Below, in pieces: positions 1 through 7,294 of a stretch of 12,739 nt of DNA. The stretch is from an uncultured beta proteobacterium (GTDB lineage: Bacteria; Pseudomonadota; Gammaproteobacteria; Burkholderiales; Burkholderiaceae_C). Position numbers and translations under genes: made by a program. Under the pieces are notes generated by a model. It ran no database searches. It was not told the origin of the DNA and was given only the letters and a program-made list of their open reading frames with translations. The stretch spans positions 1-12,739 of the forward strand of contig CAJASG010000339.1 in NCBI GenBank assembly GCA_903944555.1. The letters are read 5' to 3'. Positions within the stretch are counted from its first letter, which is position 1. Every line of letters begins with the position of its first letter.

Positions 1-1
1 C

Positions 2-577
2 AAGGATACTGCTGCACTGTTTTTTGCTGATCGCTCGGTATTCACCAACGCCAATATCGCTACATTGCAAGCGCAAAGCATCTGGAAGTTTGAATATTAC
101 CTAGCTACGGCGACCGGGACTGTGGCGCAAACCCAATACTACAAAACCCGCGCACGTGCGCTTACGATTCCGGAGTTGAAGACTAAGGGGTTGGCAACAC
201 TCACTGCCGCCGCAATTACTGCCGTGCAGACTGGGGCCAACGGTTTGGGCGGGGCATCCCCCGGCCAGCTTCCGTTTGGAGGCCAAACATCTGCAACTTT
301 GACTTACACTGTTCCCGCAGGCGCTTTGCCCCCCACCAGTCTGACGGTGTGGGGTGTCTACTCGGGTGGGAGCTTTACAGATTCTCTTGTGGTGGGGTCC
401 ACGGCGCGAACCGGTAACATTCCTTGTTCATACGTCGTCGCTAGTGGTGATACCCACTGCACCGCACCCACCGGCGGTAACTTCGATGGATCGGTGAACA
501 TTAACAGTTCACACCTTTGGGCGCGTGATCCTCAGGGCCGGGACTATGCCAGTTTCTACGCTATGTATTCGCTGTAG
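2..577 (+). CDS. Unrecognised, probably exported protein, C-terminal part (5' end outside window)
   Basis: The reading frame is open from the first bases of the window to a TAG at 575-577, giving 191 visible residues, so the true start lies upstream; the TTG at 65 is only an internal codon. I do not recognise the family. The visible part is rich in Thr, Ala, Ser and Gly, has no hydrophobic helix, and carries two Cys near the C-terminus (in IPCSYVV and DTHCTAP) that could form a disulfide. This composition suggests a beta-rich secreted or surface protein, which is inference. Base composition differs from the neighbours: 32 of 60 bases are G/C at 121-180, against 43 of 60 at 1681-1740 in lysR. 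It is convergent with the eamA gene, 56 bases away. Low GC may reflect horizontal transfer or relaxed codon use. Confidence 0.7.
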   Translation, partial: KDTAALFFADRSVFTNANIATLQAQSIWKFEYYLATATGTVAQTQYYKTRARALTIPELKTKGLATLTAAAITAVQTGANGLGGASPGQLPFGGQTSATLTYTVPAGALPPTSLTVWGVYSGGSFTDSLVVGSTARTGNIPCSYVVASGDTHCTAPTGGNFDGSVNINSSHLWARDPQGRDYASFYAMYSL

Positions 578-590
578 ATTAGTTTGATCG

Positions 591-620
591 GCAGCGGTAA
601 GCCGCTGTAGCACAGCGGGG
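591..620. terminator. Paired mutually exclusive hairpins in a convergent gap; possible bidirectional terminator
   Basis: Between the two convergent stop codons lie three arms. CAGCGG (592-597) can pair with CCGCTG (602-607) over a TAAG loop. The same middle arm, as CCGCTGT (602-608), can instead pair with ACAGCGG (612-618) over an AGC loop. Both stems are perfect and GC-rich. Neither strand has a T-run after the stem, so this is not a canonical intrinsic terminator. Its position between converging genes still favours a termination or mRNA 3'-end protection role. Confidence 0.4.
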
Positions 621-633
621 TGTCTTCGATTAT

Positions 634-1533
634 CTATCCTCGCCGGGCTGTCGTCCACAGCGCGGCCAGCACGATCAGTGCTCCGCCCAGCCAGGCAGCG
701 GCGCTGAGTGACTCGTTCAACCACAGCACCGCAAACAGCGCGCCAAAGGCGGGTTCGCTGCTGGTCAGCAAGGCCACGCGGCTGGGGGCGCTGTGTTTGA
801 GCGCCCAGTTTTGGGCGAAGAAGGCAAACACCGTGCAGCCCAGCACCAAGTAGACCGTGGCCTGCCAAAAGCTGCTGTGCAGCGACAGTGCTGGAAGTGG
901 CGGCAAGCCTGCTGGTGTGAACAGTGCCAGCAGCAGGCTGCCTAGGCCGATCACCCCCGCTTGCACCGCCGTCAGTGCCAGCGCCGGGGCGCGGCTGTGG
1001 CGGGTGAGTTTGCTGGTCTGGCACACGGTGACGGCGCGCAGCACCGCCGCGCCCAGCATCAACCCATCGCCCAAGCCTAGTTGCCCAGACAGTCCGCCGC
1101 TGAGCAATACCGCGCCCAGCAGCGAAATACCAGCAAAGATAAACATCGCCTGCGCCGGGCGGCGGCCCAGCAGCCACCACTCCACAAACGGGGTGAACAC
1201 CACACACAGGCTGATCAGAAACGCGGCGTTGCTGGCCTGGGTATGCGCCACACCAAAGGTCTCGCATAAAAAGATGGCCAGCATCAGCCCGCCCAGCGGC
1301 AGGCCGGTGCGCAGGGCGTCTCCTTGTTGCGCCCGACTGGCGCGCAGCAAGGATGGCACCAGCAGGGCAAAGGTCAGCAAAAAGCGTACTGCAAGAAAAC
1401 CCAGTACCGGGTAAAACGCAAGCGCGCCCTTGGCCACGCCGTAGCTGGTGCCCCAGACGATGGCGACCAACAGCAGGGTCAGGTCGGACAAGCGCAGCAG
1501 GCTTGTTGGTTGCGGCAAGGTGAGGGTGGTCAT
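634..1533 (-). CDS. EamA/DMT-superfamily inner-membrane transporter
   Basis: This encodes a 299-residue protein with about ten hydrophobic helices in two homologous EamA halves (roughly residues 15-145 and 150-292), the usual length and layout of drug/metabolite transporter superfamily proteins. The first half begins with helix VAIVWGTSYGVAKGALAF, whose WGTSY-type motif is common in EamA proteins. The second half has ALLTSSEPAFGALFAVLWLNE, where the TSSEP/LNE pattern is the classic second-repeat signature. Members export amino acids, metabolites or drugs; the substrate cannot be read from sequence. The ATG at 1533 places a short cytoplasmic N-terminus before helix 1; only a weak purine stretch precedes it. 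It is divergent from a lysR gene with an 89-base gap, the common arrangement in which the LysR protein controls the transporter. Confidence 0.9.
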   Translation of the reverse strand: MTTLTLPQPTSLLRLSDLTLLLVAIVWGTSYGVAKGALAFYPVLGFLAVRFLLTFALLVPSLLRASRAQQGDALRTGLPLGGLMLAIFLCETFGVAHTQASNAAFLISLCVVFTPFVEWWLLGRRPAQAMFIFAGISLLGAVLLSGGLSGQLGLGDGLMLGAAVLRAVTVCQTSKLTRHSRAPALALTAVQAGVIGLGSLLLALFTPAGLPPLPALSLHSSFWQATVYLVLGCTVFAFFAQNWALKHSAPSRVALLTSSEPAFGALFAVLWLNESLSAAAWLGGALIVLAALWTTARRG

Positions 1534-1563
1534 GGCAAAGGCGGCTTCTTGGGGTGAGTCCGA

Positions 1564-1592
1564 ATTGTCTATTCAATCTTGTGGATTGATAA
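1564..1592 (-). promoter_or_regulatory. Candidate sigma70-type promoter for the EamA transporter gene
   Basis: Read on the minus strand, TTATCA (1592-1587) and GACAAT (1569-1564) match the -35 and -10 consensus at four of six positions each, with a 17-base spacer. Transcription would start near 1557, giving a leader of about 24 bases before the ATG at 1533. It coincides almost exactly with the lysR promoter on the other strand. The match is moderate and could be a by-product of that promoter's symmetry. Confidence 0.4.
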
Positions 1593-1593
1593 T
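1565..1593 (+). promoter_or_regulatory. Candidate sigma70-type promoter for the lysR gene
   Basis: TTGTCT (1565-1570) and GATAAT (1588-1593) form a -35/-10 pair with an ideal 17-base spacer, matching consensus at four and five of six positions. Predicted transcription start is near 1600, about 23 bases before the preferred ATG at 1623. The nested dyads overlap it, consistent with the autorepression usual for LysR regulators. Confidence 0.55.
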
Positions 1594-1602
1594 CATGTGA
1601 TT
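1573..1602. promoter_or_regulatory. Nested dyads, candidate LysR-type operator
   Basis: Three inverted repeats overlap here: TCAATC-N5-GATTGA (1573-1589), TGAT-A-ATCA (1587-1595) and AATCA-TG-TGATT (1591-1602). All arms are perfect and share an ATCA/TGAT core. They lie between and across the -35 and -10 elements of both divergent promoters. LysR regulators usually bind interrupted dyads in such intergenic regions. The generic T-N11-A box is not centred on the first dyad, so the exact site is uncertain. Confidence 0.45.
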
Positions 1603-1622
1603 CAGAACTTCACTTGTGCGCC

Positions 1623-2543
1623 ATGAGCATCAATAACCCCCTCGACAGCTTGCCCGATATGGCGGTGTTTGCCCGCGTGGTGGATGCCGGCAGTTTCTCG
1701 GGCGCGGCCCGCCAGCTGGGTATCACGCCGTCGGCGGTGAGCCGCCAGGTGGCCCGTTTGGAAGCGGTGCTGCGGGTGCGCCTGCTGGAGCGCACCACCC
1801 GCAAACTGCGTCTGACCGAGGCGGGCGCTGCCGCCTATACCCGTTGCCAGGCCATGGTGGCAGCCGCGCGCGAAGTGCTGGCGCTGAGCGACACCCACAC
1901 CGCCAGCCCGCGCGGTCTGGTGCGCGTCAGCATGCCCAAGGCTTGGGGGCGCCAGCTGGTGCACCCGTTGATGCCGGGTTTTTTGCGGCAATACCCCGAG
2001 GTGGATGTGCAGCTGGTCATCACCGACCGCGCGGTTGATTTGTTTGAAGAGTCCATTGACCTGGCCATTCGCATTACCGACGCACCGCCGCCGGGGCTGG
2101 CGGGGCGGCCCCTGATGTCGGTGCGCCATCTGGTCTGTGCCAGCCCGCAGTATGTGGCGGAGCGCGGCACCCCAGCCCACCCGCGTGACTTGGCGCAGCA
2201 CAGCTGCCTGTACCTGGGTGAGGACGAGCGGGATCGCCATTGGCGCTTCAAACGGGGTGGGGAGCAGACGACGGTCAAGGTCAGCGGGCGTTACGCCGCC
2301 AACCACAGCGAAGTGCGGCTGGACGGCGCGCTGCAGTCGCTAGGTATTGCCAGTCTGCCCGAATTTACGGCACGCGCAGCCCTGGCCGCCGGAGAATTGG
2401 TGGCGGTGTTGGGGGATTGGGAACACGGCACCGACTACGCTGGCACCGCCTGGCTGCTGTACCCGCCGAACCGCTTTTTACCAGCCAAGCTGCGGGTGTG
2501 GATTGACTACCTGGTGGCGGGGTTGGCCGGTGATATGGCTTGA
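1623..2543 (+). CDS. LysR-family transcriptional regulator
   Basis: From the ATG at 1623 this encodes 306 residues, the normal LysR length. Residues 10-70 form the winged helix-turn-helix: LPDMAVFARVVDAGSFSGAA, then the recognition-helix stretch TPSAVSRQVARLE and LLERTTRKLRLTEAG. A linker helix follows, then a periplasmic-binding-like effector domain from about residue 95 to 300 (VRVSMPKAWGRQ, the typical LVITD and SIDLAIRI strands). The pattern resembles the CrgA/DmlR-like branch. An in-frame TTG at 1614 would add three residues; ATG is preferred because MSINNPLDSLPDM is a typical N-terminus. No clear Shine-Dalgarno is visible. It is divergent from the EamA exporter, its most likely target. 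Its last 37 bases overlap the tail of the converging kinase gene. Confidence 0.95.
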   Translation: MSINNPLDSLPDMAVFARVVDAGSFSGAARQLGITPSAVSRQVARLEAVLRVRLLERTTRKLRLTEAGAAAYTRCQAMVAAAREVLALSDTHTASPRGLVRVSMPKAWGRQLVHPLMPGFLRQYPEVDVQLVITDRAVDLFEESIDLAIRITDAPPPGLAGRPLMSVRHLVCASPQYVAERGTPAHPRDLAQHSCLYLGEDERDRHWRFKRGGEQTTVKVSGRYAANHSEVRLDGALQSLGIASLPEFTARAALAAGELVAVLGDWEHGTDYAGTAWLLYPPNRFLPAKLRVWIDYLVAGLAGDMA

Positions 2544-5500
2544 CGGCCGATCAGGTCCACCAGCACCGCGCACTCAATGGCCGCTTGCGCGAAGTCAAAC
2601 GAGGTGATGGCGCGGTCCATCTTGCTGAACCCGGTGGTGATCGCCTCTACATCGGACGTATTGCTGTTCTGGCCTCGGTGTAGCCGTGCGTGGACGTCCA
2701 GCGCGCGCATGTCAGATGTTTGGAGTAAGACCTGCAGCTCGTTCAACCCAGCAACCAGTCCCGATGGGTCTGGCGTCGCTTGCACTGGCAGGGTGGGAAC
2801 CTCCTGTGTGGATGTTTGCCGGAATTCATGGGCGATTTTTTCCAGCGCATGGGATGTTGTGGTGATGGCCTGGCGAAAACGGCTGCGCAGCTCGTCATGT
2901 TTGGAGTTCGCATCCGACACTTTGATACTGCGCTCCAAGGTAAGGGCGATGTCCGACATCGAAGTTGCCCCCACCGTTGCAGACAGGCCTTTCAAGGTAT
3001 GCAACAGACGACCAGCGCCTTGCTTGTCGCCGCAAGCCAAAAATGCGTCCAACTGGTTCGGGAGTTCGGCAATTTCCGTCAGGTAGGCCTGCAAAATTGA
3101 GGCGTACAGACCCGTATTTCCCCCCATGCGCTCCAGTGCGCTGGTGGTATCAAATGCACCTGTCGGGCTCAGGGTGGGCTCGACAGGCACCCGCACCTCC
3201 GAACGAGTGCTCGGCGAACGTTTGGTGTGGTTGAGCAGCACAGTTATCAGGTGTTGCAAGTCAAACGGCTTGCCCACATGGTCGTTCATACCAGCGGCCA
3301 GACAGTCCGCGCGGTCCGATGCCATGGCGTTGGCCGTCATAGCAATCACGGGCAGAGCGGTCAATCCCAGCTCTTGGCGGATGGCCTGGGTAGCGGCGTA
3401 GCCGTCCATTACCGGCATTTGCAGGTCCATCAGTACGGCATCAAAGGCCACAGAGGCCTGGGCCACAGCGGCAACTCCCAACTGCCCGTTGCCCGCCACC
3501 TGCACCAACGCGCCCTCTGCACTGAGTAACTCCTGGGCGACTTGCTGGTTGATCAAATTGTCTTCCACGACCAGCAGGCGCAGGCCTTCCAGACGCCCCT
3601 TGGTATTAGAGCGGGCTCTGGGTTTTGCACGCAAATTGCTGAGTCCTGCTCTGGCATCGGCCACGGCGTCAAACAACATGGAAGCGGTCACCGGTTTGAC
3701 CAAAAACGCATGCAGGCGCGCTTGTTCCTGGGCGCTGCGCTGCGACAGCATATCGCGCCCATTGGCGCTTACCATCACGGTGATGGGGGCTGCAGTGTTG
3801 GGGTCTTGCTGGCGGATGCGGTCAATGGTTTCCCAGCCGTCCATGGCTGGCATATGCCAGTCCACAAACAGGACCTGGTAGGGGGCCTTTGCCGCGGCTT
3901 TACGGGCTGCGACCAGGGCCAAAGCCTCCGCCCCGCTGGCCGCGCCATCCACTTGCCAACCCCAGGATTGCGACATGGACATCAGTAGTTCACGCGCGAC
4001 CGGGTTGTCATCCACCACTAGCACGCTCAAGGGGCCCAGCAGACGCTCTGTGGGAATGTCGGCGGTATCAGGAGTGACGTTGACAGCATCCAGTGCGAGG
4101 GTGAAGTGAAACGTGCTGCCAACGCCCAAGGCGCTGTCCAGTGCCAGTTCTCCGCCCATCAGTGCCACCAGGCGTTTGGAGATGGATAGGCCCAGCCCCG
4201 TCCCGCCAAAGCGACGTGTGGTTGAGCCTTCGGCCTGCGAGAAGTCCTCAAAAATATGGGCCTGATTCTCAGGGGCTATGCCAATGCCACTGTCGCGTAC
4301 GGCAATGCGCAGTGTGGTCTTGGCATGGGAGCCCGTTCCGACCGTGTTGATCACCCTGATTTGAACGACCACCTCGCCTTGCTTGGTGAACTTGATGGCA
4401 TTGCCTGCCAGGTTGATCAGCACCTGCTGCAAGCGCATGGCGTCCCCCATCAGCATCTTGGGGGTGGTCGGATCAATGTCAAAGAGGACTTCGATCGGTT
4501 TGGCCCCCACGTTGGCCGACAGAATGACGGACAGGTCGCGCAGCAGTCGGTCCACACGGAAGGGCTGGGGGTCCAGCGTCATCTTGCCGGCATCCATTTT
4601 TGAAAAATCAAGAATGTCGTTCAGTAGCCCCAGGAGCGACTTGGCCGCCCCCTCGGTTTTACTGGTGTAGTCCAGTTGCCGTGGTGACAAGTCGGTGTTG
4701 TGCAACAGCTTGAGCATGCCCAAAATGGCATTCATGGGGGTGCGAATTTCGTGGCTCATATTGGCCACAAACTGGCCCTTGGAGCGCGAAGCTTCCTCTG
4801 CTGCCTCGGTGGCCTTGACCAAGTTGGTGATGTCCGAGTAAGTGGTGACAAAGCCGCCATCCGGCATGGGTGCGCCACGCACCTCCAGTGTCTTGCCGTT
4901 GCCACGTTGCCGCTGAAACTGGTGCGGGAGTGCCAACCGCGCACGCTCGACAATGCTTCTGACCATTGACTCTGGGTCCCCCTCACCATATTCACCGCGC
5001 TCCGCATTGAATTGGATGATGGACTCAAACGTGGTGCGTGGGCCTCCAAACAGGGAGTCAGGAAGCTCCAGCAGTTCCCTGAACTGCTGGTTATCCACCA
5101 CCATATCCAGTTGTCCGTCCATCACACTCAAGCCGACAGGAATGTTGTCCAGAATATTCTGCATGAGCGCATTCTTCTGGTGAACTTCGTGCTCCAGTTG
5201 GTGGCGTTGCGTCACATCCTGAAAAATACCCACCAACCGTGTGCGTTTGCCGTCAATGTATTCGGCCTCACCCGCCGTGCGTACCCAGATGCGCCTGCCC
5301 ATCGCGGTGATGAGTGGCAGCTCCAGGTCCCACGGCTTGCCGGCGCGTGTGGCCGCTTCAATGGCATTTTGAATTTCAGCTCGGGCCTCTGGCGCGAAGT
5401 AGGCAATCGCCTCACTGGGTGTGGGGCTGTGCCCGGGTGCCACGTCGTGGATGTGGCAGGTCTGGTCGGACCAGGTAACGCAATCCAGCAGCAAATCCAG

Positions 5501-7264
5501 CTGCCAGCGCCCGATGCCCGCGATGCGGCCGGCGCGTACCAAAAAGGCAGCGTTGTCGCGCAGACTGAGCTCGGACTGTTTGAGTTGTTCCTGCGCTTCT
5601 TTGGCTTGGGTGACATCCAGATCAATGCCATACATCCACAGTGGTTTGCCCTGTGCGGAGCGTGTGAAAAGCTTGCCGCGTGTTTGTTGCCACACCCAAT
5701 GTCCATCCTTGTGGCGCACTCGGGCCTCGAACTCGTAGTAATCGGTCGCGCCATCGCAATGTTGCTTCAGTTTTTCGCCTGCCATGCGCAAATCGTCAGG
5801 GTGTACGCGGGCGCGCCAGAACGCATTGGCGTTGGGGCCGACTTCTTCAAGTGTGTAGCCAAACAGGTCCGCCCATTGCGCGTTGACGATGCATTCGCCC
5901 GTTTCCAGATTCAGCTCCCAGGCTCCTGCGTGCGTTGCCGTGATGATGTTATTCAACCGCGAGCGGTCTGCTGCCAATGCTTCCTTGGCTGCCCGAAGGG
6001 TGGAGACATCGGTCCGAATCGAGATGTATTTCTCAACCTGCCCCGCTTCGTTGAAAAATGGTGCAATCACGGTGTCTACCCAATACGGAGAGCCGTCTTT
6101 TCTTCGGTTACAGATCAAATCACGCCAGGGGTAGCCGCTGGAGATGGTTTTCCACATCGCGCCCCAGTATTCATCCGTCTGGACATCCGACTTGACCATG
6201 CGGTGGTTTGCGCCCAGCAGCTCAGCGTTGCTGTAGCCACTGACTTGGCTGAACATGTCATTGGCATAGATGATGGTGCCTGCTGCATCGGTGATCGACA
6301 CGATGGAGTGCATTTCAATGGCTCGCATCAGGGTTTCAGATTCCCGCAGGGCCTCTTCGCGTGCTGCACGGGCGCGGGTGCGCTCGGTGTCGATGTTGCG
6401 TAAATTGGCTTGCGTTTGCGCCAACAGGCCCAAGACGCTTTGGCTCGCGGTGTCCGCGACGGAAATGGGCGTTGAGAAATTTCCACTGCCGATTCTGGCG
6501 ATGAGGCTGTGTACGACGTCAACCGAACCGCCCAAGGTGGTGCGCAATGCCTTGCTGATACGCGAAAGTGAAAACAGCAAACCCAGCCCGACAAGAATCA
6601 GCACCGTGCGCAGCGCCGCCGCCTGGGTCTGGGCGGTTTGCACGGCGTTCAAGGTGCGTTGCTCGACCGTCGCACTGAACTCCGCGATGGGCTTCATGAT
6701 GGACGCCTTGGCCCGGTGGTACTGCTCATCGTGCAGTATCAATCGCGCTCGTGCCTGGTTCGCGGTGGCCTGTGGGCCTTGGGTTTCCATTAGCCGTATG
6801 GCTTCGAATTCGGTAAGGGTCAAACCGTCGGAATTCGCCTTGGCTTGTGCCAGCTTGTCAAACTCCTCACGGGTAAACCCAGCCTGGCGCATCAACTCCA
6901 ACAGTGCAATGGACTGTGCGCCGTCAGGGCGCGGCATGGGACCGTTGGGCAGGACCAAGTCCCAATACACATCCTGATAATTTTCCGGCCGCGGCCTTTT
7001 CCCATCTCTAATGTCCAAAATGGCCTGGTAATGCGCTTTGTAAACGGGGTCGCCCGTGACCACAAAGGTGCGAACCATCCGGGTCAAGTCATCGGATGAC
7101 TGGCGCAGCTCGTTGGACAGAAAGATCGATTGGTGGCGAGCCTCGTTTAAACGGTTCACCTGCGCTTCCAGCAGCGCGTAAATGCCGAATCCCCCCGAAA
7201 AAAGCAAAATTAGTGCGGCGGTGATCCACACATTGCGGGAGAACGGTGAGACGCTGCGTCGCAT
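2507..7264 (-). CDS. Hybrid sensor histidine kinase: periplasmic sensor, HAMP-like linker, 4 PAS, HisKA-HATPase, 2 receivers, HPt
   Basis: This 1585-residue membrane kinase carries a full phosphorelay. Order: TM1 about 12-33; periplasmic helical region about 34-216; TM2 about 217-236; HAMP-like linker about 237-295; PAS1 about 313-425; PAS2 about 433-557 (PAS_3-like); PAS3 about 573-687; PAS4 about 699-816 (PAS_7-like, ILDNIPVGLSVMD). HisKA has the phosphoacceptor H838 in MSHEIRTPMN. The ATPase has the N box near N951-N955, DSGIGI (991-996) and GGTGLGLSI (1020-1028). Receiver 1 has D1085/D1086, D1135, S1166, K1190; receiver 2 has E1234/D1235, D1280, T1310, K1332; both sets are complete. The HPt has H1422 in LHTLKG. 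About 85 residues after it form an unassigned helical extension. Signal and output regulator are unknown. It starts 30 bases after hemH on the same strand, so readthrough is likely; no strong Shine-Dalgarno is seen. Confidence 0.95.
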   Translation of the reverse strand: MRRSVSPFSRNVWITAALILLFSGGFGIYALLEAQVNRLNEARHQSIFLSNELRQSSDDLTRMVRTFVVTGDPVYKAHYQAILDIRDGKRPRPENYQDVYWDLVLPNGPMPRPDGAQSIALLELMRQAGFTREEFDKLAQAKANSDGLTLTEFEAIRLMETQGPQATANQARARLILHDEQYHRAKASIMKPIAEFSATVEQRTLNAVQTAQTQAAALRTVLILVGLGLLFSLSRISKALRTTLGGSVDVVHSLIARIGSGNFSTPISVADTASQSVLGLLAQTQANLRNIDTERTRARAAREEALRESETLMRAIEMHSIVSITDAAGTIIYANDMFSQVSGYSNAELLGANHRMVKSDVQTDEYWGAMWKTISSGYPWRDLICNRRKDGSPYWVDTVIAPFFNEAGQVEKYISIRTDVSTLRAAKEALAADRSRLNNIITATHAGAWELNLETGECIVNAQWADLFGYTLEEVGPNANAFWRARVHPDDLRMAGEKLKQHCDGATDYYEFEARVRHKDGHWVWQQTRGKLFTRSAQGKPLWMYGIDLDVTQAKEAQEQLKQSELSLRDNAAFLVRAGRIAGIGRWQLDLLLDCVTWSDQTCHIHDVAPGHSPTPSEAIAYFAPEARAEIQNAIEAATRAGKPWDLELPLITAMGRRIWVRTAGEAEYIDGKRTRLVGIFQDVTQRHQLEHEVHQKNALMQNILDNIPVGLSVMDGQLDMVVDNQQFRELLELPDSLFGGPRTTFESIIQFNAERGEYGEGDPESMVRSIVERARLALPHQFQRQRGNGKTLEVRGAPMPDGGFVTTYSDITNLVKATEAAEEASRSKGQFVANMSHEIRTPMNAILGMLKLLHNTDLSPRQLDYTSKTEGAAKSLLGLLNDILDFSKMDAGKMTLDPQPFRVDRLLRDLSVILSANVGAKPIEVLFDIDPTTPKMLMGDAMRLQQVLINLAGNAIKFTKQGEVVVQIRVINTVGTGSHAKTTLRIAVRDSGIGIAPENQAHIFEDFSQAEGSTTRRFGGTGLGLSISKRLVALMGGELALDSALGVGSTFHFTLALDAVNVTPDTADIPTERLLGPLSVLVVDDNPVARELLMSMSQSWGWQVDGAASGAEALALVAARKAAAKAPYQVLFVDWHMPAMDGWETIDRIRQQDPNTAAPITVMVSANGRDMLSQRSAQEQARLHAFLVKPVTASMLFDAVADARAGLSNLRAKPRARSNTKGRLEGLRLLVVEDNLINQQVAQELLSAEGALVQVAGNGQLGVAAVAQASVAFDAVLMDLQMPVMDGYAATQAIRQELGLTALPVIAMTANAMASDRADCLAAGMNDHVGKPFDLQHLITVLLNHTKRSPSTRSEVRVPVEPTLSPTGAFDTTSALERMGGNTGLYASILQAYLTEIAELPNQLDAFLACGDKQGAGRLLHTLKGLSATVGATSMSDIALTLERSIKVSDANSKHDELRSRFRQAITTTSHALEKIAHEFRQTSTQEVPTLPVQATPDPSGLVAGLNELQVLLQTSDMRALDVHARLHRGQNSNTSDVEAITTGFSKMDRAITSFDFAQAAIECAVLVDLIGRQAISPANPATR

Positions 7265-7294
7265 GATTACGGTGATGGTCGGAGTTTTTTTAGT

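Noticed and set aside
509..1576. A 355-codon open frame on the minus strand overlapping the EamA gene in another frame
   Set aside because: It is rich in Arg, Ala, Gly and Pro with no domain, runs across the lysR/eamA promoter region, and covers a clear ten-helix transporter. High GC explains its openness.
1614..1622. TTG start for lysR three codons upstream
   Set aside because: The ATG at 1623 is a better start codon and gives a normal LysR N-terminus. The extension has no Shine-Dalgarno support.
5012..6403. A 463-codon open frame on the plus strand antisense to the kinase PAS region
   Set aside because: The opposite strand encodes unmistakable PAS domains in register. The antisense product has no coherent domain, and long antisense frames are common at this GC.
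7285..7291. Run of seven T between hemH and the kinase gene, considered as a terminator
   Set aside because: The run is T on the plus strand, so it is A in the transcript of these minus-strand genes, and no GC-rich hairpin precedes it.
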